64,000 nucleotides of DNA from Streptomyces nigra (GTDB taxonomy: Bacteria; Actinomycetota; Actinomycetes; Streptomycetales; Streptomycetaceae). Shown one piece after another: positions 52,532 through 63,616 of the stretch; the stretch's first letter is position 1; each line of letters opens with the position of its first letter. The notes beneath the pieces are model-generated. The model ran no database searches and was not told where the DNA came from. It was given only the letters and a program-made list of their open reading frames with translations. The position numbers were made by a program, and so were the translations under genes. Location of the stretch: contig NZ_CP029043.1 of NCBI RefSeq assembly GCF_003074055.1, positions 2,162,501 through 2,226,500 of the forward strand, in the 5' to 3' direction.

Positions 52532-53641
52532 ATGCGTAGTCGCAGAGCCGCACTCGCCGCCATGGCCTCCGTCGCCTCCCTCGCGCTCACCCTGACCGCC
52601 TGCGGCCAGGACAGCGAGGGCGGGAGCAAGGACGACAACGGCAGCACGAAGGGGGCGACGATCGGCATCGCGATGCCCACCAAGTCCTCCGAGCGCTGGA
52701 TAGCCGACGGCAACAACGTCGTGAAGGACCTCCAGTCCAAGGGCTACAAGACCAAGCTGGTCTACGGCGAGGACGACCCCGACCAGCAGGTCTCCCAGAT
52801 CGAGAACCTGATCACCCAGGGCGTCAAGGCGCTGATCGTGGCCGCCATCGACAACAAGTCGATGAACAACGTGCTCCAGCAGGCCAAGGACGCGGACATC
52901 CCGGTCATCTCCTACGACCGCCTGATCCTCGGCACCCCGAACGTCGACTACTACGCCTCCTTCGACAACGAGAAGGTCGGCGAGCTGCAGGCCAGCTACA
53001 TCGTCGACAAGCTCGGCCTGAAGTCCGGCAAGAAGGGCCCGTTCAACATCGAGCTGTTCGCCGGCTCCAACGACGACAACAACACCCGCTACTTCTTCGG
53101 CGGCGCGATGAAGGTGCTCCAGCCCTACATCGACAAGAAGCAGCTCGTCGTCCGCTCCGGCCAGACCGAGCTGACCCAGGTCACCACCCTGCGCTGGGAC
53201 GGCGGCACCGCCCAGAAGCGCATGGACGACATCCTCACCTCGGCCTACAAGTCCGAGCGGGTCGACGCGGTGCTCTCGCCGTACGACGGCATCTCCATCG
53301 GCATCCTGTCCGCCCTGAAGTCGGACGACTACGGCTCCAAGAACAAGCCGCTGCCGGTCGTCACCGGTCAGGACGCCGAGGTCGCCTCGGTGAAGTCGAT
53401 CATCGCCGACGAGCAGTCGATGACCGTCTACAAGGACACCCGCGAACTCGCCAAGGTCGCCTCGGGCATGGTCGACGCCCTGCTCAACGACAAGAAGCCC
53501 GAGGTCAACGACACCAAGACCTACGACAACGGCTCGAAGGTCGTCCCCGCCTTCCTGCTCGAGCCGGTCGCCGTCGACAAGGGCAACTACCAGAAGGAGG
53601 TCGTGGACTCCGGCTACATCAAGGAGAGCGACCTCAAGTAA
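52532..53641 (+). CDS. chvE: ChvE-type sugar-binding lipoprotein
   Basis: 369 residues from ATG 52532 (MRSRRAALA), with AAGGA 9 bases upstream; a run of ATGs just before (52523, 52526) allows three extra residues. Lipobox LTAC with Cys24. The periplasmic-binding fold ([59 protein letters not shown]) is the ChvE/xylose-ribose receptor type. It captures a monosaccharide and hands it to the ABC proteins next to it. It corresponds by family and context to S. coelicolor SCO2404. Confidence 0.9.
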   Translation: MRSRRAALAAMASVASLALTLTACGQDSEGGSKDDNGSTKGATIGIAMPTKSSERWIADGNNVVKDLQSKGYKTKLVYGEDDPDQQVSQIENLITQGVKALIVAAIDNKSMNNVLQQAKDADIPVISYDRLILGTPNVDYYASFDNEKVGELQASYIVDKLGLKSGKKGPFNIELFAGSNDDNNTRYFFGGAMKVLQPYIDKKQLVVRSGQTELTQVTTLRWDGGTAQKRMDDILTSAYKSERVDAVLSPYDGISIGILSALKSDDYGSKNKPLPVVTGQDAEVASVKSIIADEQSMTVYKDTRELAKVASGMVDALLNDKKPEVNDTKTYDNGSKVVPAFLLEPVAVDKGNYQKEVVDSGYIKESDLK

Positions 53642-53673
53642 CCGCCCGCCCACTCTGATTGGAAGGCACGACC

Positions 53674-55220
<1,547 letters not shown>

Positions 55221-55224
<4 letters not shown>

Positions 55225-56465
55225 GCACGGATGTGACCGCCAAGAGCCCGGCCCCCGCGCCGCCGGGGAAGAGCGCGCAGGGCGGGGCCGACGGCCTGCT
55301 CCAGCTGGTGCTGGCGGGCCTGCGCCGCAACATGCGCCAGTACGGCATGCTGATCGCGCTCGGCCTGATCGTGGTGCTGTTCGCCGTGTGGACCGAGGGC
55401 GACCTGCTGCTGCCGCGCAACGTCTCCAACCTGGTGCTGCAGAACAGCTACATCCTGATCCTCGCGATCGGCATGATGCTGGTCATCATCGCCGGCCACA
55501 TCGATCTGTCGGTGGGATCGCTGACGGCGTTCATCGGCTCGATGGCAGCCGTCTTCATGGTCAAGAACGATCTGCCCTGGCCGGTCGCCGTCATCCTCTG
55601 CCTCGCGATGGGCGCCGTCGCCGGTGCCGCACAAGGGTTCTTCATCGCGTACGGCGGCATACCGTCGTTCATCGTGACCCTCGCAGGCATGCTGATCTTC
55701 CGCGGTCTGACGGAGATCTTCCTGGAGGGGCAGACGCTCGGCCCCTTCCCGGAGGGGCTGCAGAAGGTCGCCAACGGCTTCCTGCCCGAGGTCGGCCCGG
55801 ACACCAACTACCACAACCTCACCCTGCTGCTGGGCTTCGCGATGGTCGCGTTCGTGGTCTTCCAGGAGTTCCGCGACCGCCGCCGGCAGCTGGAGTTCCA
55901 CCTCGACGTCCCGCCGTTCAACCTGTTCCTGCTGAAGCTGGTGGCACTGGCCGCCGCCATCCTCACCCTGACGATGCTGCTGGCCAGCTACAAGGGCGCC
56001 CCGATCGTGCTGCTCATCCTCGGTGTGCTGCTCGTCGGGTTCGGCTACGTCATGCGCAACGCGATCATCGGCCGGCACATCTACGCGATCGGCGGCAACC
56101 TGCCCGCGGCCAAGCTGTCGGGCGTGAAGGACAAGAAGGTCACCTTCCTGGTCTTCCTGAACATGGGCATGCTCGCGGCCCTGGCGGGTCTGGTCTTCGC
56201 CGCCCGCTTCAACGCGGCCTCCCCCAAGGCGGGCCTCAACTTCGAGCTGGAGGCGATCGCCGCGTCGTTCATCGGCGGCGCGTCGATGAGCGGCGGTGTC
56301 GGCACCGTCCTCGGCGCGATCATCGGCGGTCTGGTCCTGGGTGTGCTGAACAACGGCATGAACCTCGTCGGCATCGGCACCGACTGGCAGCAGGTCATCA
56401 AGGGCCTGGTCCTGCTGGCGGCGGTCGGCTTCGACGTGTGGAACAAGCGCAAGGTCGGTTCGTAG
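55221..56465 (+). CDS. sugar ABC transporter permease
   Basis: 414 residues from ATG 55221 overlapping the ATPase stop. About ten transmembrane segments. [20 protein letters not shown] is the BPD_transp_2 signature of XylH/RbsC/GguB permeases, and a soluble loop ([20 protein letters not shown]) is present. Forms the membrane channel of the ChvE-type importer. A hairpin follows the stop. Confidence 0.94.
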
Positions 56466-56474
56466 GTCCACGCA

Positions 56475-56502
56475 CGGGGCCCCGCCGCACGGCGGGGCCC
56501 CG
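56475..56502 (+). terminator. hairpin after the sugar permease gene
   Basis: CGGGGCCCCGCC (56475-56486) pairs with GGCGGGGCCCCG (56491-56502) around GCAC. Twelve G/C pairs, 9 bases after the stop; it partly separates the mutarotase gene. Confidence 0.78.
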
Positions 56503-56524
56503 CCTTCCTGAACAGGAGCCGCAC

Positions 56525-57676
56525 ATGGACATGAGCAGACGCACGGTCATCGCCGGAGCCGCGGCGGCGGGTCTCACCGCCGCGACCCTCGGCAGCGCGC
56601 ACGCCACGGGAAGCGGGGCCGCCGCCCCGGTCAGGTCCCTCTTCGGCGTCCTCCCCGACGGCACCAAGGTCCACAGCTGGTCGCTCGCCAACGGCGGCAC
56701 CCGGATGAAGGTCCTCTCCTACGGCGGTGTCGTGCAGTCCCTGGAGGTCCCCGACCGCCGGGGCCGGCTCGCCAACGTCTCGCTGGGTTTCCGCTCCCTC
56801 GACGACTACGTCGCCTCCAGCCCGTACTTCGGCGCGCTGATCGGCCGGTACGGCAACCGGATCGGCAAGGGGCGCTTCACCCTCGACGGCCGGACGTACC
56901 AGGTCGACGTCAACGACGGCGAGAACAGCCTGCACGGCGGCGCCCAGGGGTTCGACAAGCGGGTGTGGGACGTCGAGCCGTTCACGAAGGGCGCCGACGT
57001 CGGCCTGCACCTCCATCTCACCTCCCGTGACGGCGAGATGGGCTACCCGGGCACACTGCGGGTGAAGGTGACGTACACGCTGACCCGGTACGGCGACTGG
57101 CGCATCGACTACGCGGCGACCACCGACAAGCCGACCGTCGTCAATCTGACCAGCCACGTCTACTGGAACCTCGCCGGCGAGGGCAGCGGCAGCATCGAGG
57201 GCCACCGGCTGAAGATCGACGGCTCCCGCTACACCCCCGTCGACGCGGGCCTCATCCCCACCGGCGAACAGGCGCGGGTCGCGGGCACCCCGTTCGACTT
57301 CCGCCGCGCCAAGACGGTCGGCGAGGATCTGCGCGTAGCCCATCAGCAGCTCCTGTACGGCCAGGGCTTCGACCACAACTGGGTGCTGGACAAGGGGATC
57401 TCACCGCGCCCGGAGTGGGCCGCCACCCTCCAGGACCCGTCCTCGGGGCGCACCCTGCGCATCGCGACGACCGAGCCGGGGCTGCAGTTCTACTCCGGCA
57501 ACTTCCTCGACGGCACCCTCGTCGGCACGGGCGGCCGGGTCTACCGGCAGGGCGACGGACTGTGCCTGGAGACCCAGCACTTCCCGGACTCGCCGAACCG
57601 TCCGTCGTTCCCGTCCACGGTGCTGCGGCCGGGCCAGACCTACCGATCCACGACGGTGCACTCGTTCACCCGCTGA
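56525..57676 (+). CDS. galM: exported aldose 1-epimerase with Tat signal
   Basis: 383 residues from ATG 56525 with CAGGAG upstream. A twin-arginine signal (SRRTVIAGAAAAGLTAATLG) and a cleavage region near ...SAHA are at the N-terminus. Active-site residues: NSLHGGAQGFDKR and TSHVYWNL with two histidines, and LETQHFPDS with the catalytic Glu. It equilibrates sugar anomers outside the cell, beside the importer genes, so it probably prepares the transported sugar. Second mutarotase in the window, longer than the 38004 copy mainly through the signal peptide. Confidence 0.92.
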   Translation: MDMSRRTVIAGAAAAGLTAATLGSAHATGSGAAAPVRSLFGVLPDGTKVHSWSLANGGTRMKVLSYGGVVQSLEVPDRRGRLANVSLGFRSLDDYVASSPYFGALIGRYGNRIGKGRFTLDGRTYQVDVNDGENSLHGGAQGFDKRVWDVEPFTKGADVGLHLHLTSRDGEMGYPGTLRVKVTYTLTRYGDWRIDYAATTDKPTVVNLTSHVYWNLAGEGSGSIEGHRLKIDGSRYTPVDAGLIPTGEQARVAGTPFDFRRAKTVGEDLRVAHQQLLYGQGFDHNWVLDKGISPRPEWAATLQDPSSGRTLRIATTEPGLQFYSGNFLDGTLVGTGGRVYRQGDGLCLETQHFPDSPNRPSFPSTVLRPGQTYRSTTVHSFTR

Positions 57677-57803
57677 TTCCCCGGTGATTGAACGGCGTCA
57701 CCCCAGTCTCCGTATGTAACGGCGGCCCGTGCTCCCCCGCGCGGGCCACCCAATGACGACGGGCCCGGTCGTCCCCGCCGGGCCCGCCCCATACGGAGGT
57801 TCC

Positions 57804-59429
57804 ATGGCCGACAACGTCACCTCGCTGTTCCGCAGCACCGCGGCACACAGCCCGTCGATGGCGGCGCTGGCACGCGAGGGCGGCGACGGGGCCGGCCCGG
57901 TCGACTTCTGCATCCCCTGCAACCCGTACTTCCCCACCCCCGAGATGTTCGACGACATGGCGGGGAAGCTGCGGGACATCATCACGTACTACCCGAGCAG
58001 CGCCGACACCATCACGGCCGAGCTGTGCAGCCTGCTCCAGCTTCCGCCGCAGTGCGTGGCGATGGGCAACGGATCCACCGAGCTGATCACCTGGATCGAC
58101 CATCTGATGGTCCGTGAGTCCCTCGCCATCCCCGTCCCCACGTTCGGCCGCTGGACCGACCAGCCGATGGAGACCGGCAAGCGCGTCGACATGTTCCCGC
58201 TCCAGGAGTCCAGCGGGTTCGCCCTGGACCTCGCCCAGTACGCCGAGTTCATCCGGGCCAGGGGCACCCGGGTCGCGGTGATCTGCAACCCGAACAACCC
58301 CGACGGCGGCTTCCTGCACAAGCACGCGATCGTGCAGTTCATGGACGCGATGGCCGATCTGGACCTGGTCGTCGTCGACGAGAGCTTCCTGGAGTTCGCG
58401 GACGCCGAGCAGGAGCCGTCGGTCGTGCAGGAGGCCATGCTGCGGCCGAACGTCATCGTGCTGCGCAGCCTCGGCAAGAACTTCGGCCTGCACGGCATCC
58501 GCTTCGGCTACCTGGTGGCCAACCCGGCGCTCGCGCGGATGGTCCGCTCGATGCTGCCGAAGTGGAACCTCAACTCCTTCGCCGAGCACGTGGTGTTCAT
58601 GCTGAAGGACCATGGCGCGGAGTACGCGCAGAGCCTCCAGCAGGTCCGCAAGGACCGGCTGGAGATGGCCGGGGCCCTCTCCGCGCTGCCCGGTCTGACG
58701 GTCTACCCGTCCCAGGGCAACTTCCTCTTCGTGCGCCTGCCCGTGGGCGCCGAGGGCACCGTGGTCCGCGACCGGCTGCTCACCGAGCACCGGATCCTGG
58801 TCCGCGAGTGCGGCAACAAGATCGGTTCGTCCAGCCGCTTCCTGAGACTCGTGGTGCGCCCCCAGACGGACGTGCGTCGCCTGGTGTCCGGTCTGGAACA
58901 GGTGCTCTACGGGACCAGGAGGGGAGCCGCCGTACCCGAGCTGGGCAACGGGACCAGCTACAGCTCGGGTACGGCGGCCGTGGACCGCCTGGTCGGCTCC
59001 ACCAACGGGGCGGGCTTCACGGCGGTGCCCCAGCCGCAGCCGGTACCGCAGCAAGCACCTCAGCAGATGCCGCAGCAGGTCCCCCAGCCGGTGGCCGCCC
59101 CCATGCCGGCCCCGGTCCCGGTGGCCCCCGCCCCCGCCCCCGCCCCCGCGCCCATGCCTGCCCCCGCCCCGGTCCCGGCCGCGGCGGCCGTGGCCCCCGC
59201 GCCTGCCCCGGCTCCCCAGCCCACCCCGACACCGATGCCGTTCCCGTCCCCCGTGGCGCCGGCCGCGACGATGGTGCCGCCGGGCCCCACCCCGCCCGGC
59301 GTACCGGCCCGGGGCGGCCTCACCGCCGCCCAGGTCCGCGGCACCACCGGCCCGGTCCCGGGCCTCGCCCCGGCCCCGGCCACCGGCTGGCCCGCCGCCC
59401 AGAGCTGGCCGAACGCGGCGGGCGCCTGA
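57804..59429 (+). CDS. HisC-like aminotransferase with Pro/Ala-rich tail
   Basis: 541 residues from ATG 57804 with GGAGGT 4 bases upstream. Residues 1-370 are a fold-type I PLP enzyme of the HisC/cobalamin CobD type: FCIPCNPYFPTPEM, AMGNGSTELI, CNPNNPDGG, VVVDESFLEF and SLGKNFGLHGIRFGY with the PLP lysine. Residues ~375-541 are low-complexity (PAPAPAPAPMPAPAP), Gln/Pro and Gly-rich. Substrate not predictable; an aromatic or histidinol-phosphate type is possible. The tail has no known function. Confidence 0.83.
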   Translation: MADNVTSLFRSTAAHSPSMAALAREGGDGAGPVDFCIPCNPYFPTPEMFDDMAGKLRDIITYYPSSADTITAELCSLLQLPPQCVAMGNGSTELITWIDHLMVRESLAIPVPTFGRWTDQPMETGKRVDMFPLQESSGFALDLAQYAEFIRARGTRVAVICNPNNPDGGFLHKHAIVQFMDAMADLDLVVVDESFLEFADAEQEPSVVQEAMLRPNVIVLRSLGKNFGLHGIRFGYLVANPALARMVRSMLPKWNLNSFAEHVVFMLKDHGAEYAQSLQQVRKDRLEMAGALSALPGLTVYPSQGNFLFVRLPVGAEGTVVRDRLLTEHRILVRECGNKIGSSSRFLRLVVRPQTDVRRLVSGLEQVLYGTRRGAAVPELGNGTSYSSGTAAVDRLVGSTNGAGFTAVPQPQPVPQQAPQQMPQQVPQPVAAPMPAPVPVAPAPAPAPAPMPAPAPVPAAAAVAPAPAPAPQPTPTPMPFPSPVAPAATMVPPGPTPPGVPARGGLTAAQVRGTTGPVPGLAPAPATGWPAAQSWPNAAGA

Positions 59430-59514
59430 ACCGGCACCTGCACACTCATCCCGTATAGGTTGGACTTTCCGATAATCTCCTGACACTGCGGTGATGCACT
59501 GTCACCATGTGTGA

Positions 59515-60807
59515 ATGCTCCTGACCGACAACCCGGTGCTGGACTCGACGGGTGACCGCTTCGGCTTCGTCCCCCATGCCCGGGTCCTGTGCGACGCGAT
59601 CAAGGCGACTCGTGACCTCCCCCTCAGCGTGGCCCTCTACGGGGCCTGGGGCACTGGGAAATCCAGCTTCATGAACATCTGCCGCTCGCTCTTCGAGGAG
59701 CAGGGCACGCCGGTGGTGACGTTCAACCCGTGGAAGTACGACCAACGGGAGGAGATCTGGCATGCGCTGATCCAGACCATCCTGGACGAGATCGCAGCCA
59801 AGATCACCCAGGGCCCGGAGGCCGGACGCAGCGTGCAGCTCCAGCACGCGCTGAAGAAGGCCGCCACCCTGAGCCGCACCGCTGCCTGGCTGATGACCCG
59901 CAAGGCGGTCGTGCCGCTCAGCGGCGGTCTTGTCTCGACTGCCGACGCGGACGCGCTCAAGGAGGCGTGGGACGACGGCAATCTTCTCGAGTACCGGCAC
60001 GTCAACCAGTTCGAGCACGACTTCGCCGAGGTCGTCGAGGAGTTCACCGGCGGCGGCCGTCTGGTCATCCTCATCGACGACCTGGACCGCTGCACACCCG
60101 AGGCCGCCATCACCGTCCTGGACTCGCTGAAGCTCTTTCTTGGCGAGGCGTCCTGCGTCTTCGTCCTGGCGATGGACCAGCAGGTGATCGCCTCGGCCGT
60201 GGCGCAGCGGTTCAGCGGCGACGAGGAGATAGGCCGGCGATACCTCGAGAAGCTGGTCCAGTTCCCCTACCACCTGCCCCATGTCACCTTCGAGTCCATG
60301 TTCAGTCACCTCCGTCAGGAGGTCGTGGGCCTCGGCGACGACTCGGCCCTGTGGCAGCTCATCCGCGTCGCCTACGGCCAGAACCCCCGGCGCGTCCGCC
60401 GCTTCGTCAACGCGCTCAACCTCACCGTCGTGTCCCTGCGGATGCACTCCATGCCCAGCCGCGACCGCATGCTGCACGCCGCGGTCCTGCTCACCATCCG
60501 GCTGCAGCACCCGGAGTTCTACGCCATGATCAGCCGTAGCCCGGAGTCGTGGCGGCGGATGGACGAGGCGGCCAACGGCGACATCAGCGCGCTGCGCCAG
60601 GAAGAGCTCGTCCTCTTCCAGCGGGACAACGACCTCGCCGAGCTTCTGCACGCGACCTCCAGCAGCCGCCGGGAACCGGCCTTCCCGCCGCCGCCCGGCA
60701 AGACCGAGATCGACGCGCTGACGGAGGTGCTGAGTGTGACGACCGGCGGCGGGTCCGACGGCTCCCCCGAGCCCGGCACTTCCGTCGCGGGGGTCGGGAC
60801 ACGGTGA
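59515..60807 (+). CDS. KAP family P-loop NTPase
   Basis: 430 residues from ATG 59515; no strong ribosome site. Walker A GAWGTGKSS (43-51), FNPWKYDQ at 70-77, Walker B LVILIDDLDR (183-192), and NPRRVRRFVNAL at 290-301 are the KAP signatures. KAP NTPases (named for Kidins220/ARMS and PifA) usually have transmembrane helices inside the P-loop domain; none is visible here, so it may be cytoplasmic. PifA of the F plasmid excludes phage T7, so a defence role is possible. Overlaps the Hsp70-like gene (GTGA). Confidence 0.9.
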   Translation: MLLTDNPVLDSTGDRFGFVPHARVLCDAIKATRDLPLSVALYGAWGTGKSSFMNICRSLFEEQGTPVVTFNPWKYDQREEIWHALIQTILDEIAAKITQGPEAGRSVQLQHALKKAATLSRTAAWLMTRKAVVPLSGGLVSTADADALKEAWDDGNLLEYRHVNQFEHDFAEVVEEFTGGGRLVILIDDLDRCTPEAAITVLDSLKLFLGEASCVFVLAMDQQVIASAVAQRFSGDEEIGRRYLEKLVQFPYHLPHVTFESMFSHLRQEVVGLGDDSALWQLIRVAYGQNPRRVRRFVNALNLTVVSLRMHSMPSRDRMLHAAVLLTIRLQHPEFYAMISRSPESWRRMDEAANGDISALRQEELVLFQRDNDLAELLHATSSSRREPAFPPPPGKTEIDALTEVLSVTTGGGSDGSPEPGTSVAGVGTR

Positions 60808-62639
60808 GCGGCGGCCCGGACGGCCTGGTCATCGGCTTCGACCTGGGGGACGGCGAGACCACGCTCGCCTGGACGACGCGCTACGGCGACGGGGGCATCC
60901 AGGTCTTCAAGCGCCGGTCCACCGGGGAACGCAGTGTCCTCACAGCCATGGCCCGCTCCGTCGGCGACCGGCGTCGGCTCCTCGGGGAGGAGGCCGTGTG
61001 CGCGGCCGGCGCGGCCGAGTTCAGCCTGAACTTCAAGCAGGGCCCGGACCCCGGAGGCCTGGAGACGCCCGAGGCGGTGCTGTTCGTCCAGGCGCTGCTC
61101 GCGGAGTTTCTGGCGGAACACGGGACGCCGCCGGAGCGCACCGGTCCCGCCCGGTCCACGGACCAGGCGGACACCGCCGAGTCGGCCGCCGAGCCCATGA
61201 TGGTCGTCGGCCACCCGGCCGGCTGGGAACCCGAGGTGGTCGAGGCCTACGCGCGCCATCTCCAGCTGCGCGGCGTTCACACCCGTTTGCTGCCGGAGTC
61301 GCAGGCGGCGCTCGTGCATGTTCGCCGGCCGGGAGCCACGGCCGGGTCCGAGGCGTCGGATCGGAGCATGGCCGAACAGCCCACGGCGGGCCGGGTCCTG
61401 GTGGTCGACATCGGATCCTCGACCACCGACTTCACTCTCATCACGGACATGGAGCCGCGCAGTCTGGCTCTCGGGGCCGACTTCGGCTGCCGCAGGATCG
61501 ACTTCGAGGTCGCCGATCTGGTCACGGCTCACCACCGCGACAACGAGACCCTGAACGCCGCGCTCGCCGCCGACGGTGGCCGGGAGTTCCTTCTGCTGGC
61601 CTGCCGCCGGGCCAAGGAGGCGCAGTTCTCGGGCACCCAGGCCGCCACTTTCGACCAGCCGGTGAACCCCCGCTTCGAGCCCATCATGAAGCTGGCCTGG
61701 GGTTGGCTGCGCCAGGCGGAGATCCCGGCGCAGGTGTCCGCCCCTGGCGGCTGGGCCGACGAGTTCCGGGCCCTGCTGAAGCAGGCCCGCCGGCTGATGG
61801 AAGACCAGGACCCCGACCAGGTGGTGCTCACCGGAGGCGGCTCGCGTATGCCGCTGACGAGGCGGATATGCCGCGAGGTCTTCCCCGAGGCGGCCATCGA
61901 CAACGATCCCGATCCCGCCTTCTCGGTGGCCCGGGGTCTGGCCCTGGCCGGCTACACGGAGCTGCGCCTGGAGCGCTTCCGGGCGTCGTTGACCGAGTTG
62001 CTGGAGGAGTCGGCGCTCGACGCCCTGTGCTCGAAGCACATCTCGGAAGGCTTCGCCGAGCTCAAGAGGCGTCTGGCCGGACGTGTGCGCGGCGCCGCTG
62101 ACATCACCGCGACCACTGCCGTGGAGCCCGTGGACGGGGGCGAGCCCCCGGCCATCACGGCCTTGCGCGAAGCCTTGAACCAGCATCTCGGTGAACGTGT
62201 CAGCTCGCTGTGCCGGGACCACGGCGTGCCTCACGACGCGCTGGATCTGGACTTCCAGCTGCCGCTCAGCGTCGCGGAGGCCCTCACCGACCAGCTGACA
62301 CGGTTCGCAAAACGGCAGAGCAACCTTCAGTCCGGTGTGCGCGCCTGGAGCATGCAGGCCTCCCGGCGCACGGCCGAGTGGTGGCAGCAGCGCAAGAACA
62401 CGTTCCGACCGGCTCACAGCGGCAACCCCTATGCGGACATCGCCCGGACCGCCGCGGTATGGGGCGTGCCGGTGGCCCTCTGGGCCATGCAGGAGTGGTC
62501 CGTGAGCAGGATGGTCAAGGAGATCGAGGCGCTTTCCCTGGACGAGGGGAAGGCTGATGAGCTGACGGAGAACATCCGCGCCCATATCCGTGACCAGTTG
62601 CTGGAGCGTCTGACCGAGATCGAGAGGCTGATCTTCTGA
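60804..62639 (+). CDS. divergent Hsp70-like ATPase
   Basis: 611 residues from GTG 60804. The actin/Hsp70 motifs are phosphate-1 GFDLGDGETT (11-20), phosphate-2 VVDIGSSTTDF (200-210) and adenosine VLTGGGSRMP (341-350). The N-terminal ~390 residues fit the ATPase; the C-terminal ~220 are helical and not a normal substrate-binding domain, so it is not DnaK. It overlaps the KAP NTPase by four bases, so the two are made together and likely interact. A hairpin follows. Confidence 0.9.
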   Translation: MSGGPDGLVIGFDLGDGETTLAWTTRYGDGGIQVFKRRSTGERSVLTAMARSVGDRRRLLGEEAVCAAGAAEFSLNFKQGPDPGGLETPEAVLFVQALLAEFLAEHGTPPERTGPARSTDQADTAESAAEPMMVVGHPAGWEPEVVEAYARHLQLRGVHTRLLPESQAALVHVRRPGATAGSEASDRSMAEQPTAGRVLVVDIGSSTTDFTLITDMEPRSLALGADFGCRRIDFEVADLVTAHHRDNETLNAALAADGGREFLLLACRRAKEAQFSGTQAATFDQPVNPRFEPIMKLAWGWLRQAEIPAQVSAPGGWADEFRALLKQARRLMEDQDPDQVVLTGGGSRMPLTRRICREVFPEAAIDNDPDPAFSVARGLALAGYTELRLERFRASLTELLEESALDALCSKHISEGFAELKRRLAGRVRGAADITATTAVEPVDGGEPPAITALREALNQHLGERVSSLCRDHGVPHDALDLDFQLPLSVAEALTDQLTRFAKRQSNLQSGVRAWSMQASRRTAEWWQQRKNTFRPAHSGNPYADIARTAAVWGVPVALWAMQEWSVSRMVKEIEALSLDEGKADELTENIRAHIRDQLLERLTEIERLIF

Positions 62640-62681
62640 CCGGCGGACCCGCTACGCGCGCTCGGGCGCTGCCCGCGTGAG

Positions 62682-62714
62682 GGCCGGCCCCGGCGGGAGG
62701 TCTCGGGGCCGGCC
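62682..62714. terminator. hairpin between convergent hsp70-like and DUF4360 genes
   Basis: GGCCGGCCCCG (62682-62692) pairs with CGGGGCCGGCC (62704-62714). Eleven base pairs, between two stop codons 43 and 21 bases away, so probably bidirectional. Confidence 0.75.
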
Positions 62715-62734
62715 GTGTCACTGCGGGGCGGGAG

Positions 62735-63394
62735 TCACTTCTTGGGGCACTCCTTCCACGCCAGGTGGTAGACCGTGCTGATGTCGCCGTCGGTCGAGTC
62801 CATGGTCATGAAGCTGACCTTGTTCGGGGAGGACGAACCGAGGTTCACCCGGAGCTCGGTGTTGATGTTGAAGTTGCGCTGGACCCCGCAGGGCGCCCAG
62901 ACCAGCTGGGCCCAGTCGGTCTCGTCCGTGGCCTGCCAGTTGTCGTTGAGCGGGCCGGAGAACGGGTGGTTGCGGTACTGGGTGTTCGGGGAGCCCTGGA
63001 AGTAGTACGAGGCCCGCTGGATGGCGTTGGCGCCGGGCTGGAGGGCGGCGAAGCCTCGGTAGTCGGCGCTGGCGATGGCGTACGTGAACCCGCCGGGGAC
63101 GTGCACGACCAGGCTGAGCTGGCAGTTCTTACGGAACGCCGTGGGGTCGGAGTTGCCGCCGACCTGGGCGAGATAGTCGCTGTAGGTCACGGTGAACGCC
63201 GTGTTGTCCTCGGACACGGCGACCGCCGTGGTGCCCTGCGGACAGCCGGAGCCGTTCACGGTGGCGACCTTGATGACGATCTTGTCCGGCGGCGGGTCCT
63301 CGAACGCCGGGTCCGCGTGGGCGGGCAGGGCGGCTGTGAGCAGAGCGGTCAGCGCGCCTCCGCTCAGCAGCAGTCTCAGGAGTCCACGTGCCAT
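62735..63394 (-). CDS. secreted DUF4360 protein
   Basis: 219 residues from ATG 63394 with GAGGAGAG upstream. Signal peptide ends at ...AHA before DPAFEDPP. The KIVIKVATVNGSGCPQGTTAVAVS block and the following FTVTYSDYLAQVG match DUF4360, a secreted fungal and actinobacterial domain. Four cysteines may pair. Function unknown. Confidence 0.87.
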   Translation of the reverse strand: MARGLLRLLLSGGALTALLTAALPAHADPAFEDPPPDKIVIKVATVNGSGCPQGTTAVAVSEDNTAFTVTYSDYLAQVGGNSDPTAFRKNCQLSLVVHVPGGFTYAIASADYRGFAALQPGANAIQRASYYFQGSPNTQYRNHPFSGPLNDNWQATDETDWAQLVWAPCGVQRNFNINTELRVNLGSSSPNKVSFMTMDSTDGDISTVYHLAWKECPKK

Positions 63395-63616
63395 GGATCT
63401 CTCCTCGGGATGGGGGGTGGCTGCGCCCCAGGCCCGGCCCACTCTGGTTGAACCTTTGAAGAAAGAGTGGGGTTTCTGTGAAGGCCGGAGGCGTACGCAT
63501 CGTAGGGGGCGGAAAGCGCCCTCCGCAGGGGCCAACTCCGGCCATTTATCTGGTAGTTGAAGGTAAATCGACTGTAGTGTGCAGCCGTCGCCCGGGGCCG
63601 GTCCGAGTCGCGGTCC

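Noticed and set aside
60804-62639. dnaK housekeeping chaperone
   Set aside because: The C-terminal part does not match a DnaK substrate-binding domain, and no grpE or dnaJ lies near it.
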